Shown piece by piece: positions 17,076-25,793 of a stretch of 36,080 nucleotides of DNA. Made by a program: the position numbers and the translations under genes. This DNA is from JAJECS01 sp034428595 (GTDB lineage Bacteria > Chloroflexota > UBA11872), in NCBI GenBank assembly GCA_034428595.1, contig DAOUHO010000021.1:1-36080 (forward strand), in the 5' to 3' direction. Under the pieces are notes generated by a model. That model searched no databases, had not been told where the DNA came from, and saw only the letters and a program-made list of their open reading frames with translations. Within the stretch, counting starts at the first letter, position 1, and every line of letters begins with the position of its first letter.

Positions 17076-18213
17076 CCTCGCCCACCTTCGCCGCGGGCGC
17101 GGTGCGCGGGAACGGCGGCTCCCGGCCCGCGCGCAGCGCCGCGAAGACCTGAACCAGCCGACTGGCCAGGCTGCTCGCGGCGTGATTCTCGAGGACCGAC
17201 CGTCGGAGCTGCTCGATCATGGCCGCGCGCAAACCTGGATGAAGCGCCAGCGCCCGTCCTAGGCCATTCACCAGAGCCTCTGCCGACGACTCGAGCAGAA
17301 AGTCGCCGGCGAACGCGTCAAGCACCGAGCGATAGGCGACGTTGTTGGTGATGAGCAGCGTGCCCGCCGCCAGGGCTTCCAATCCGGTTTTGTCGAGGGA
17401 AGTTCCACTGCGCCAGGCGACGAACGCATCGAGGCCGGCGTAAAACTCCGGCATGTCCGTGCTGGGCAGCCCGCCCAGAAAGGTGACGTGCTCCGTGAGC
17501 TCCGCCTGACGCACGCGCTCGTGAATCTCGGCAAGGTAGGCGTGATCCGAGGGATAGAAGGGCTCGCCGGCGACGCGCAGCTCGACGGGCACGCCGTCGT
17601 CGCGAAGTTGGGCGACGGCCTCGATCACCGTGGTCAGCCCCTTGAGCGGCGTAATCCGCCCGGCGACGCCGATGACGGGCCGCGCCGGCGGCTCCGGCCG
17701 GATGGGCACGGCCGCGAGCCGTGCCGTGTCGATGCCCTGGCCCACGATGAATGCACCCGGCGACGGTAGCGGGTAGCTCTCCGGGGCTGACGTGATGGTC
17801 GCGCTGGACAGTCTCACGCCGGCGCGCAGCGTTCGCGTGAGGCCGTGGCTGGCGTACCAGAGCACCAGGGGAGTCCGCCGAGCGATGCACCAGGGGGCGG
17901 CGGCGACGGCATAGGCCGGGACCATGTGCGCCAGCACGCCGTCCACGCGACCGGCGCCGATCAACTGAAGGCACCGGGCAAGCAGCAACGGCCAGCGGGA
18001 CGCGCGCCCGCGCCCGCGCTCCTTGCCCAGCCCGTGCACGGTGACGTTGGAAGGCAAATCCACGGGGCCCGTGGAGGCGGCAATAACGTGCACCTGGTCC
18101 ACGAGCTTCGCGAGCTCGCCCGCCCACAGATGGGCGAAGCCAAGAATGGAGCTGTCCGTTGACAGCTCCTGCGTGATCATCAGCAGCCGCAGGCCGCGCC
18201 CGGTCTCGCTCAC
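17068..18213 (-). CDS. GT4-family glycosyltransferase with altered EX7E motif
   Basis: 381 residues from GTG 18213, chosen because it makes a GTGA overlap with the upstream stop; the open frame goes on upstream only as a shadow of that gene. The start reads LRLLMITQELSTDSSILGF. The donor domain has GVAGRITPLKGLTTVIEAV (182-200) and TSLDKTGLEALAAGT (271-285). The second Glu of the EX7E motif is E279, but the position eight earlier is Thr271. Some GT4 groups carry this SLDKxxLEA form, so it may still be active. Context points to a step in the same glycan pathway. Confidence 0.85.
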   Translation of the reverse strand: MSETGRGLRLLMITQELSTDSSILGFAHLWAGELAKLVDQVHVIAASTGPVDLPSNVTVHGLGKERGRGRASRWPLLLARCLQLIGAGRVDGVLAHMVPAYAVAAAPWCIARRTPLVLWYASHGLTRTLRAGVRLSSATITSAPESYPLPSPGAFIVGQGIDTARLAAVPIRPEPPARPVIGVAGRITPLKGLTTVIEAVAQLRDDGVPVELRVAGEPFYPSDHAYLAEIHERVRQAELTEHVTFLGGLPSTDMPEFYAGLDAFVAWRSGTSLDKTGLEALAAGTLLITNNVAYRSVLDAFAGDFLLESSAEALVNGLGRALALHPGLRAAMIEQLRRSVLENHAASSLASRLVQVFAALRAGREPPFPRTAPAAKVGEGD

Positions 18214-19340
18214 GGCAGCGACTCCGCCGCCAGGTCGCGATAGGCCCGGGCGTAGGCGCTGAGGATCCGCTCTCGGGTAAAGAGCTCGGTTGCCTGTCGC
18301 GCCGCCGCACCGGCGCCGGCCAGGGCTTCGGGTGCTCCGAGCATTCGCGTGACCAGATCGGCGCCGGCCTTCGCATCCCACGGCAAGAGCCAGCCGTTCA
18401 CGCCGTGATCGATGATCTCGGGCATCAGGCCCACGGGCGTGCTGAACACCGGCGTGCCGCAGGCCATGGCCTCCAGGCACACCCGAGGTCCGCCCTCGCT
18501 GCGCGAGGCGCATGCCAGGGCGTCCATCTGCCGGTAGAGCGCTGCCAGGTCGTCCGGACCATCAACCCACGCGATGCGGTCGACCCGACCCTCAACTCCC
18601 GTCGCGGCAAGGCGGCGTTGCAAGGTGTTGGCTTCGGGACCGTCGCCCACGACCAGGAATCGCGATTGAGGGGCGTCAGCCGCCACGGCTGCGAAGATTC
18701 TGACCAGATAGTCCAGGCCCTTGTTGGCGACCAGGCGCCCCACGAAGCCCAGCGCGTACGGCCGTGAATCGTCGCCTGGATTAAACACCTCGCGATCGAC
18801 GTGCGCCGATGGCAGCACCAGGATCTTCTCCGACGGCACGCCCCACTGTCGCAGCAACTCGGGCACCTGTTGGTGGTTGACCACGCGGATGGCGCGGGCG
18901 CGCCCGGCCGCGAATCCGACGTAGGCCCGGTATCCGAGCTTGGCCGCCGACTCCCACCACTGTGCGCGCCGCGGGTGCGCCGGGACGTGGTGGATTTCGC
19001 TGACGTACGGCACGCCAATCCGCCGGCTGAGACGCGCGGCGGCGATGCCGTTCGAAAAGATGCCGTAGTCGTGGCTCACGATGAGGTGGTAGCGCCGCTC
19101 GGCGGCCAGGGCGCGCCCCCGGCGGATCAGCCAGCGCGCGTGCCACAGCCGCCCGCCCGGCGATGGATGGACGTGCACGCCATCGTGGATCGTGCACGCT
19201 TGGGCGTTCGGAACGTTGGGCGTCAGCACGTCGATGCGGTCGAACTCCCGCGACAGTCCTTCGAGCGTGTAATAGAACGGGCCTCGCCGCCCCGCCGCTA
19301 CGTCGCGATCGCCGCTGAGCATCAGCAGGCTGGGTTTCAT
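18210..19340 (-). CDS. GT4-family glycosyltransferase
   Basis: 376 residues from ATG 19340, which overlaps the upstream GT4 stop as ATGA. The N-terminal domain has FYYTLEGLSREFDRIDVLT (22-40) and VSHDYGIFSNGIAA (88-101). VVNHQQVPELLRQWGVP (153-169) is the linker before the donor domain. LGFVGRLVANKGLDYLVRI (197-215) and VVGDGPE (230-236) bind the nucleotide sugar, and Glu282/Glu290 in SEGGPRVCLEAMACG complete the EX7E motif. A retaining enzyme of unknown sugar, acting in the cytoplasm in the polysaccharide operon. Confidence 0.9.
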   Translation of the reverse strand: MKPSLLMLSGDRDVAAGRRGPFYYTLEGLSREFDRIDVLTPNVPNAQACTIHDGVHVHPSPGGRLWHARWLIRRGRALAAERRYHLIVSHDYGIFSNGIAAARLSRRIGVPYVSEIHHVPAHPRRAQWWESAAKLGYRAYVGFAAGRARAIRVVNHQQVPELLRQWGVPSEKILVLPSAHVDREVFNPGDDSRPYALGFVGRLVANKGLDYLVRIFAAVAADAPQSRFLVVGDGPEANTLQRRLAATGVEGRVDRIAWVDGPDDLAALYRQMDALACASRSEGGPRVCLEAMACGTPVFSTPVGLMPEIIDHGVNGWLLPWDAKAGADLVTRMLGAPEALAGAGAAARQATELFTRERILSAYARAYRDLAAESLP

Positions 19341-20509
19341 GCGACGGCGCGGGCGGCTCCCGGCCGGCGGTCGATCGCGTCGCGCAGCACCTCGAGCGTT
19401 TGGTCCACCAGCCGGTCCCAGCGAAAGTGCTCCAGGCCGGTCTGCGCGGCCCCGGCCAACCGCGCGCCGTAGGCCGGGTCGGCGAGCAGGTCGTTCACGG
19501 CTTGCACAAAGGCATCCTCATCGCCGAACGGCACCAGCACCGCGGAGTGCTCGTGGCGCAGAATCTCACGGTTGCCCCCAATGTCGGTCGTCACGATCGG
19601 CGTCCCCACGTGGCGAGCCTCCACCAGCGTGTGCGAGAGGCCCTCGTACTGCGTGTTGAGGACGCATATCTGGGACGCCCGCAGGTAGGTCGCCACCCGG
19701 TCGTGGGGCACGTCGCCGGTGAAGACCACCCGATCAACCACCCCAACATCCCGCGCCAGCCGCTCCAGCCGGGACTGTTCCGGTCCGCCGCCGACGATGA
19801 GCAGGGCGGCGCCGTGGTCGAACCGCGGCACCATGCGAATCAGCGCGTCGACGTGCTTCCAGGCGTAGAGCCGCGAAACGTTGCAGATCACGGGGGCGTC
19901 CAAGCCGAGGGCCTGGCGCACGGGCTCAGGCTCCTCGTTGGGACGCGGCGTGCTGGTGAGCGCGTTCTGGATGACCTGGGTCTTGCGCGCGTCCACGCCC
20001 CACCCCGCGACCAGGGAACCCACGTAGCCGCTGGGCACGACGACGACGCTGGCGAGGCGGCAGTAGAACCGTTGGATGGCTCGGAACACGCGAGTCTTTC
20101 GGCCGTGCGCGGCGGTCTGAAACGGCTCGATGCCCAGCGTTGTCAGCCCCCGGCGGATCGCCGACTCCCACGCCCAGTCGCCGACCACTTTGAGCACGCG
20201 CGGGCGGCCGGCCAGCAGCGCCCCCAGGCTGGCGGGAAGCTCAATGCCGTTGATGTACACCACGTCGGACTGCAAGGCCGCGCGCCAGGTGTGCCACATG
20301 ACCCGCAGGTAGCGGATCGGCACCGGCATGCTCCACGAGACCCGCACCAGGGGATAGGGAACCTGGACCGCGCCCTCCGGATCGTCGGTGCCGGCGACCA
20401 CGCGCACCGCATGGCCGCGTTCATGCAGCGACTCGGCCAGGTGATACACGTGCGTGGCGGGGCCGCCGACGGCGGGCGGAAAAATGTTCGACACAAGCGT
20501 TAGACGCAT
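19337..20509 (-). CDS. GT4-family glycosyltransferase
   Basis: 390 residues from ATG 20509. The start (RLTLVSNIFPPAVGGPATHV) has the glycine-rich acceptor-side loop of GT4 enzymes. The donor domain has CNVSRLYAWKHVDALIRMV (209-227), LLIVGGGPEQSRLERL (236-251) and the EX7E pair Glu289/Glu297 in YEGLSHTLVEARHVG. Upstream of it lies a 72-base gap, the widest inside the minus-strand cluster, in which I see no convincing promoter, terminator or ribosome site. Its end overlaps the next GT4 gene by four bases (ATGA). Confidence 0.9.
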   Translation of the reverse strand: MRLTLVSNIFPPAVGGPATHVYHLAESLHERGHAVRVVAGTDDPEGAVQVPYPLVRVSWSMPVPIRYLRVMWHTWRAALQSDVVYINGIELPASLGALLAGRPRVLKVVGDWAWESAIRRGLTTLGIEPFQTAAHGRKTRVFRAIQRFYCRLASVVVVPSGYVGSLVAGWGVDARKTQVIQNALTSTPRPNEEPEPVRQALGLDAPVICNVSRLYAWKHVDALIRMVPRFDHGAALLIVGGGPEQSRLERLARDVGVVDRVVFTGDVPHDRVATYLRASQICVLNTQYEGLSHTLVEARHVGTPIVTTDIGGNREILRHEHSAVLVPFGDEDAFVQAVNDLLADPAYGARLAGAAQTGLEHFRWDRLVDQTLEVLRDAIDRRPGAARAVA

Positions 20510-20581
20510 GCTCGCGACGCTAGCACCGACCGTTCGGCGTCACAACCGGGCGAGCCCATCGTCTCCCGCCCTCGCGAAAGG

Positions 20582-21670
20582 CTATCCGGCGTGGCCGTTC
20601 GCGCGACCGTTCTGCAGCACCGGCAGCGGTTCCGTGGTGGCGACCGACCGGGCGCCGGCGAACGCCTTCCAGAGCGGGGTGTCTTCCTGCCACTTGGCGT
20701 CGCAGCCGGCGCACAGCGGATAGTCCTCCAGCCGGCCCTGGGTATGCGCCTGGCGGATGGCCCGATAGGCGTCGCTGTTCCAGACCTCCTGGATCGACTG
20801 CGTGCGGAGGTCACCCATGATCTGATCTTCGGCGAAGTCGGCGCAGCACGACGGCACGCGCCCGTCCCAGTAGACCGCCATGGACTTCCACAGCCAGTTG
20901 CAGGGGTAGTAGACGGGACCGTGAGGGCGCGCCGTGTAGAAATCGGAGTCGGTCAGCGTGCCCGCCCATCCGTGAGCCCAGAAGGTATCCCACTCGTCGA
21001 CCGGCAAATCGGCGAACCGGTCCGTGAAATGGGCCGGGATCACCGGGCGCGCGCCGACGCCCAGCGACTTCTCCCAGAGCTGGATCACTTGCATGACGAC
21101 ATAGGGCTTCGGGCCGGCGAGTCGCTTGCGCGCCTCGAGAAACCGCAGGACGCGCTCCAGCACGCGATCGAAGGTGGCGCCCTTGCGCATCTGCTCGTAG
21201 ATTTCGGGATCGCCGGAATCGAAGCTGATGGTCACCTTGGAGGGTCGGGATTCCAGCAGATCGGCGATGGCGTCGTCGCGCCACAGCGTGGCGTTGGTGT
21301 TGATGTGGGCCGCGATCCCGGCGCGCTCGCAAGTCTCGATCATCTCGTAGATGCCCTTGTGCATCAGGGATTCGCCGCGGAAGAACAGATTGATCTCGCG
21401 GGTGAAGTGCCGGGCCTCGTCGATGATCTTGTTGAACAGGTCCATCTCCATGAACCCGTTGGTCGCGTTGGCCCCGACGCTCTGCGGGCACATGGGACAG
21501 CGCAGATTGCAGAAGCTGGTGGGCTCCACGTGCATCTTCAGCGGGCCATACGGCAACTCGTTGGTGCCGCGCATCCAGTGGTAGGCGAAGCGCGCCAGGC
21601 CCGGATGCGCCACCGCCTTATGGCGGCGGAACTTGAGGACGAGGTCCTTGGCCTGCGTAACCGAGTTCAC
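20582..21670 (-). CDS. Radical SAM/SPASM-domain protein
   Basis: 362 residues from GTG 21670, which overlaps the Trm112-like stop as GTGA; the longer open frame upstream is a shadow of that gene. C54, C58 and C61 in SFCNLRCPMCPQ are the CxxxCxxC ligands for the SAM-cleaving 4Fe-4S cluster. FFRGESLMHKG (96-106) is the GGE-type SAM-binding region. HINTNATLW (122-130) and VTISFDSGDPEIYEQM (146-161) are barrel strands typical of this family. The C-terminal SPASM region has C257, C275, C276, C320 and C323, which could hold one auxiliary cluster. Relatives act in peptide, sugar or cofactor modification. In this position it may modify a sugar or an acceptor of the glycan; that is inference. Confidence 0.85.
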   Translation of the reverse strand: MNSVTQAKDLVLKFRRHKAVAHPGLARFAYHWMRGTNELPYGPLKMHVEPTSFCNLRCPMCPQSVGANATNGFMEMDLFNKIIDEARHFTREINLFFRGESLMHKGIYEMIETCERAGIAAHINTNATLWRDDAIADLLESRPSKVTISFDSGDPEIYEQMRKGATFDRVLERVLRFLEARKRLAGPKPYVVMQVIQLWEKSLGVGARPVIPAHFTDRFADLPVDEWDTFWAHGWAGTLTDSDFYTARPHGPVYYPCNWLWKSMAVYWDGRVPSCCADFAEDQIMGDLRTQSIQEVWNSDAYRAIRQAHTQGRLEDYPLCAGCDAKWQEDTPLWKAFAGARSVATTEPLPVLQNGRANGHAG

Positions 21671-21888
21671 GAGCAGACGGGGGTTGAATCGGACGGCGGA
21701 ATCGCTTCGTCCCAGAGCATGTTGGGAATGCCGTCCTCGACCTTGTAGGCGTAGCCGCACACGGTGCACACGAGTGTCTTGCCGACGATGCGCAGCACCC
21801 CGTCGTCGCGCGGGTGCGCGTCGTTCACGCAGCGCAGGATGGCGAGGAAGTCCGCGGGGATAAGGTCGGTGTTTGAGGAGTCGGACAT
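21667..21888 (-). CDS. Trm112-like small zinc-ribbon protein
   Basis: 73 residues from ATG 21888. The pattern is that of the Trm112p/UPF0434 (YcaR-like) family: a first cysteine (C20) in LAILRC, then a strand GVLRIVGKTLVC with C41, C44 in CTVCGYAYKV, and the conserved EDGIPNMLWDEA end. Family members are zinc-binding partners that activate methyltransferases, or are found beside glycan and lipid A genes. Here the second ligand of the first pair is not clear. The stop overlaps the radical SAM start as GTGA, so the two are probably made together and may act together. No methyltransferase partner is adjacent. Confidence 0.85.
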   Translation of the reverse strand: MSDSSNTDLIPADFLAILRCVNDAHPRDDGVLRIVGKTLVCTVCGYAYKVEDGIPNMLWDEAIPPSDSTPVCS

Positions 21889-21908
21889 CACGTAGCCTCG
21901 ATTCGACG

Positions 21909-24188
21909 CTAGAGCATGAAGTGAAGTGTGTCAAAGGCGAGTAGGACGGCTGCATAGACGCCAACAATGCCGAGCCGCCAGCGCACGGCATGGGGCCCGT
22001 GCGGCCAGAGCAGGTGGGTCGCCGCGGCGAGCGCGCCGACGGAGATCACTTGCAGCGCCACAAGAATCAGGGCGGCCAGCGCCAAGACCACCGGATAGGC
22101 CAGGTAGTACTCGATCAGCGTGGTCGACCAGAAGTCGAGGCCCAACCCGTTCTCGGGACGCGGCGGACGCACGTCGATCCCGAAGCGGGACCAGGGCGAG
22201 CGCGCCAGGGCGTCCTCGAGCAGATCGGTCCGATCCGGCGCCAACAGGTTGGTCGCGTCGGCGCGCAGGAGCCAGGCATGCGCCAGGAGCGGGGAAAACT
22301 GGTGGGCGTAGAACACGGCCACGAAATCGCCCTCCGGCTGCTTGGCCGACCAGGGCTGATAGGCCGCCCCGCCGTACACCGCGCCGTTCTCCGGAAGTTC
22401 CCCGACCACCTGCTGTTGATAGAGGTCGAGGTAGGAGCCAAAGTCCTTGCTCACGCCCATCACCTGCACGCCCAGGCTGGCCAGGAGCACGACGGCAAAG
22501 GCCGCCCGCGGCAGCGCGCGGCGTCCCTTGTGGGCCAGCCACTCGATCAGCGGCGCGGCCATGATGACGAGGAAGGGCACGACCGGCACGAGATAGCGCG
22601 GACCCCAGGCGTTGCCGCCGTACCACACCTCCTTCTTGCTGTAGAGCAGCAGGTAGCCGATGGGGATGGCGACGAAAATGAACGCGCGCCATCCGTGGCG
22701 CCGGATGAACCAGGGAATCGCGGGAATCGCCACGAGGAGCACGGGGTTGTACCAGAGCAGGCCCTTGCCCCAGCTTGAAATCAGCCCGTGCACTCCGAGC
22801 TCGATCGGAAGGCCCAGCCACCCGCGGCTGATGCCGCCCCACAGCTCGTGGACGTACAGCAGCCGCACGTCGAACAGGAAGGCGGCCGCCACCAGCCCCA
22901 CGGGCACGACGGCGATGATGGGCGCGGAGAACGCCAGCGCCGGCATGAAGCCCTGGCGCCCGGCCTGACGCCAGGTGCGTCCGCGTTTGTGGTTCAAGAA
23001 AATCGCCGCCACGAGCAACGGCATGACGATGACCGAGACGTACTTGGTGACGGCCGCGGCGAGCGCCACTGTCCCGGCCAGCAGCAGATATCGCCGCAGA
23101 TGCGTCTGGTGGTAGATCAGGAGCAGCCAGACGCACGTGAGCACGAGCGCGGTCACCAATGGTTCGGCGAAGTCGACGACCGCGTAGGGCCAGGCCATCG
23201 TGGCGAGCGCATAGATGAGGCCGATGGCCAGGGCGATGTCCACGCCGTAGTCCAGGCGCCGCACGATGCGAAACACGACCACGGCGCCGAAGGCGGTAAT
23301 CAGCGCGTTAACGAGCGGCACCCAGATGCGCCGGAAGAAGTCGACCGTCTGCCGCTCGGACCACAGCCGGCCAATGCCCGGCCCGTCAACCCAGGCGCCG
23401 TCAACGAGCCGCGCGGCCACGCCATCGACGTAGAGATTGCCGTCGGGCTGGCGGTACTCCAGCCGAGCCGATTCAAGGTCGACGGCCTCGGGAAAGTCCC
23501 AGGTCGCCAGGTAGTAATACGCCCGCGCGTTGCCGATCTGGCGCCCGGCGGGCGGGGGACGTTCATGCTGAATCCGGGCGCGGACGTCGCCGCGGTCGTA
23601 GGCCCATTCCGCGGTCTCAATGCCGACGCGAACCGGCCGCACGATTTCGGCCCCGTCCGCCGCCGTGAGAATGAGGCTGGCCACCTCCAGGCCCTGGGGA
23701 AAGTCGGTGCTCAGGCCGGCGTGGGTGAGCAGCGCCAACCGGTCATAGCGTCCGGGATCGAGACCAAGCTCGAGAACGCCGGTGCTCTTGGGCTGCGGCA
23801 GTCCGCCGAGCGGCGCGTAGTTGACCAAGAGCATTTCATGCTCGCCATCAAGGATGGGCAGCCGGTCGCGCTGGGGCGCGAGATGCGCGAACGGCTCGGC
23901 GGCGGCGACCACCGGCATCAGGGCAAGCGGCAAGCCCACGCCCCAGCGTGAGAAATTGCCGCCGTGCTCCCGCAGATACTTCTGATCGGGATCGACCACC
24001 ACGCTCTTGGCCATCTCGAAAGCGAAAGTCCCGTCGGCGCTGTAGCCAACGCCGTTGCGGCTCACGCCGGCGGTGAGCAGATAGACGCTGGCGGCGAGCA
24101 CAAACAGCACGAGCGCGGGACGCTGCACGATCCAACCCGGCATGTGCAGCCGCATCAGTCGCGCGCCGAATCGAGACGTGGCGCGCAT
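21909..24188 (-). CDS. GT-C-type membrane glycosyltransferase-like protein with large outer insert
   Basis: 759 residues from ATG 24188. One helix (about 23-42) is followed by an acidic loop, YSADGTFAFEMAKSVV (49-64), of the kind that carries the catalytic acid in GT-C enzymes. A second helix lies near 85-97. Residues about 110-285 form a soluble strand-rich insert with PVRVGIETAEWAYDRGDVRARI (185-206), a motif seen in other Chloroflexota membrane proteins. About ten further helices follow, with KGLLWYNPVLL (475-485) and GGNAWGPRYLVPVVPF (524-539). It probably uses a polyprenyl-phosphate sugar on the outer face of the membrane. The exact family was not identified, and it may instead be a non-catalytic relative. 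Confidence 0.75.
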   Translation of the reverse strand: MRATSRFGARLMRLHMPGWIVQRPALVLFVLAASVYLLTAGVSRNGVGYSADGTFAFEMAKSVVVDPDQKYLREHGGNFSRWGVGLPLALMPVVAAAEPFAHLAPQRDRLPILDGEHEMLLVNYAPLGGLPQPKSTGVLELGLDPGRYDRLALLTHAGLSTDFPQGLEVASLILTAADGAEIVRPVRVGIETAEWAYDRGDVRARIQHERPPPAGRQIGNARAYYYLATWDFPEAVDLESARLEYRQPDGNLYVDGVAARLVDGAWVDGPGIGRLWSERQTVDFFRRIWVPLVNALITAFGAVVVFRIVRRLDYGVDIALAIGLIYALATMAWPYAVVDFAEPLVTALVLTCVWLLLIYHQTHLRRYLLLAGTVALAAAVTKYVSVIVMPLLVAAIFLNHKRGRTWRQAGRQGFMPALAFSAPIIAVVPVGLVAAAFLFDVRLLYVHELWGGISRGWLGLPIELGVHGLISSWGKGLLWYNPVLLVAIPAIPWFIRRHGWRAFIFVAIPIGYLLLYSKKEVWYGGNAWGPRYLVPVVPFLVIMAAPLIEWLAHKGRRALPRAAFAVVLLASLGVQVMGVSKDFGSYLDLYQQQVVGELPENGAVYGGAAYQPWSAKQPEGDFVAVFYAHQFSPLLAHAWLLRADATNLLAPDRTDLLEDALARSPWSRFGIDVRPPRPENGLGLDFWSTTLIEYYLAYPVVLALAALILVALQVISVGALAAATHLLWPHGPHAVRWRLGIVGVYAAVLLAFDTLHFML

Positions 24189-24194
24189 CGCTCG

Positions 24195-25793
24195 CTACGC
24201 GGCGGGCGCAGCGGGAAATCCAAGCTCATCAACCAGCGCGTGCAGACGGCGAGCGAAAGCGGCGACATTGAATCGCTCGCTCGAGGCCTGCGCGGCCTCG
24301 GACATGCGGCGGCGAAGTTCCGCGTCATGTACGAGCCGCCACGTGTGTTCACGCAGCTCGCGAGTCGTCGACCAGCGAAATCCGTCCACGCCGTGGCTGA
24401 TGATTTCAGGCAATCCCCCTCGGTCGAGCACCACCGGAACCGCGCCGCTCGCCATGGCCTCAACCACCGTGATGCCGAAGTGCTCGAATCTCACCGGATG
24501 GCGCGACTCGCGCTCCCCATGGCCGGCGGCGTGCCAATAGACCTGCGCTTCACCGTACAACCGTTGCAGATCGGCGAACGGAGCGTCGACATGGAACTCG
24601 ATGGGATGCCCCGCGGCGCGGCGCTTGAGGTCGCGGGTGTAGTCAAGGTCGATATCGCGCTCGCTCTGCTGCCCGGCCAGGTGCAACGTCCAGCCGTCAA
24701 GACCCTCGCGCCGCATGCGAATGAACTGGTCAATCATCACCCGGTGCTTCTTCTCGTGCGTGCCGCGAAAGAACCGGCCCACCCCCAGAATAGAGCGACC
24801 ACGGCGCCCGGGCGTCGCCCACGAGGTGTCAACCGGTGGGAAGAGCAACGGACCGTCGCGGTCCCAGTAGTGGCGCATCCAGCGCCGGCTGAACTCGGAG
24901 ATGGGCGCGATGAGATCGTAGGCGTCCAGGAAGTCGAGCGACCCATAGGTCGGCAGGCCCTCCAGCCGGATGCCCGCTTCAGGCAAGAGGCGGCGGAACA
25001 GCAGCTCGTAGAGCAGCCGGCGCGGGCTGCGTACGCGCACGTCGGTGACCGCCAAGCCCACCTCGCGGTTGTCCGCCTCGCCCAGGGTGTCGGCCGGGTT
25101 GAACACCGGCGATTCGAGCGTCAGCTCGATGGGGTCGTTCGCCCCGCGCGGGCGCTGGATGCGCAGCGGCCAGCGCTCGAACTCGCCGGGGCGCGGCTCG
25201 AACGTGCGCTCAACGAGCAAGTCGCCGTCGACCAGGCACCGGACCGGCAGTGGCTCGTCGCTGCGAAAGTTGCCGGCAATGACCTCGACGTTCGCCGACG
25301 TGCGGCCCGGCGGCCAGGGAAGGCGCACGACCGCCCGATCCGTGGTGTACCTGAACCAACCGCGGCCCAACGAATGCACGTCGTAAAAGCCGTCCAGCCA
25401 CTCCGGCAGGAGCAGCTGCCGAATCAGCATCTCCCCGACCCTTCGTCGCAGGCGCGCGGTCCAACCGCGCTCGATGGGCGACGGGAAGAGCACCAGCATC
25501 AGGCTGCGGCTTGCCGCGGACGGCTGCGAGGTCATGAACGAGGCGTTCACGAAGAGGTCGAACTGCGAGGTGTACTCGGCGAAGCGGTTCGGCGGCAGAG
25601 CCGGGATGACCTCGATCTGGACGTTCGACAGATTGAGGTTGAGAGAGGATTCCAGTTCTTCGCGAGCAATGGCGCGGTGCGTGACCAGGCGCGTGTCGTC
25701 GAAGCGTTCGGCCAATACGGCGGCCGCCATGGCGGCGTGGCGCTCGCCGCCGCCGCGCTGATGCAGCCAGCGGTTGTAGACGGCGGCCTTCAC
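24195..25793 (-). CDS. GT4-family glycosyltransferase with inserted beta-sandwich module
   Basis: 532 residues, about 150 more than its GT4 neighbours, from GTG 25793 that overlaps the upstream GT2 stop as GTGA. The N-terminal half has NRWLHQRGGGERHAA (7-21) and FDLFVNASF (78-86). The extra length lies at about 134-256: it begins GWFRYTTDRAVVRLPW, is rich in strands, and ends NREVGLAVTDVRV. The acceptor domain then resumes (LIAPISEFSRRWM). The donor domain has ILGVGRFFRGTHEKKH (335-350) and Glu437/Glu445 in FEHFGITVVEAMASG. The insert resembles the tail of the ABC ATPase two genes upstream. It may bind the acceptor glycan; that is inference. Confidence 0.87.
   Translation of the reverse strand: MKAAVYNRWLHQRGGGERHAAMAAAVLAERFDDTRLVTHRAIAREELESSLNLNLSNVQIEVIPALPPNRFAEYTSQFDLFVNASFMTSQPSAASRSLMLVLFPSPIERGWTARLRRRVGEMLIRQLLLPEWLDGFYDVHSLGRGWFRYTTDRAVVRLPWPPGRTSANVEVIAGNFRSDEPLPVRCLVDGDLLVERTFEPRPGEFERWPLRIQRPRGANDPIELTLESPVFNPADTLGEADNREVGLAVTDVRVRSPRRLLYELLFRRLLPEAGIRLEGLPTYGSLDFLDAYDLIAPISEFSRRWMRHYWDRDGPLLFPPVDTSWATPGRRGRSILGVGRFFRGTHEKKHRVMIDQFIRMRREGLDGWTLHLAGQQSERDIDLDYTRDLKRRAAGHPIEFHVDAPFADLQRLYGEAQVYWHAAGHGERESRHPVRFEHFGITVVEAMASGAVPVVLDRGGLPEIISHGVDGFRWSTTRELREHTWRLVHDAELRRRMSEAAQASSERFNVAAFARRLHALVDELGFPAAPAA

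Noticed and set aside
18214..18513. Longer N-terminus for the GT4 gene at 17068
   Set aside because: The extra 100 codons overlap the upstream GT4 gene, are Arg/Gly-rich, and the GTGA joint at 18213 gives the normal GT4 start.
20510..20581. Possible promoter on the minus strand (TTGTGA, 17 bases, TAGCGT)
   Set aside because: Only four and three of six bases match, and the start codon follows so closely that no ribosome site fits; chance is as likely.
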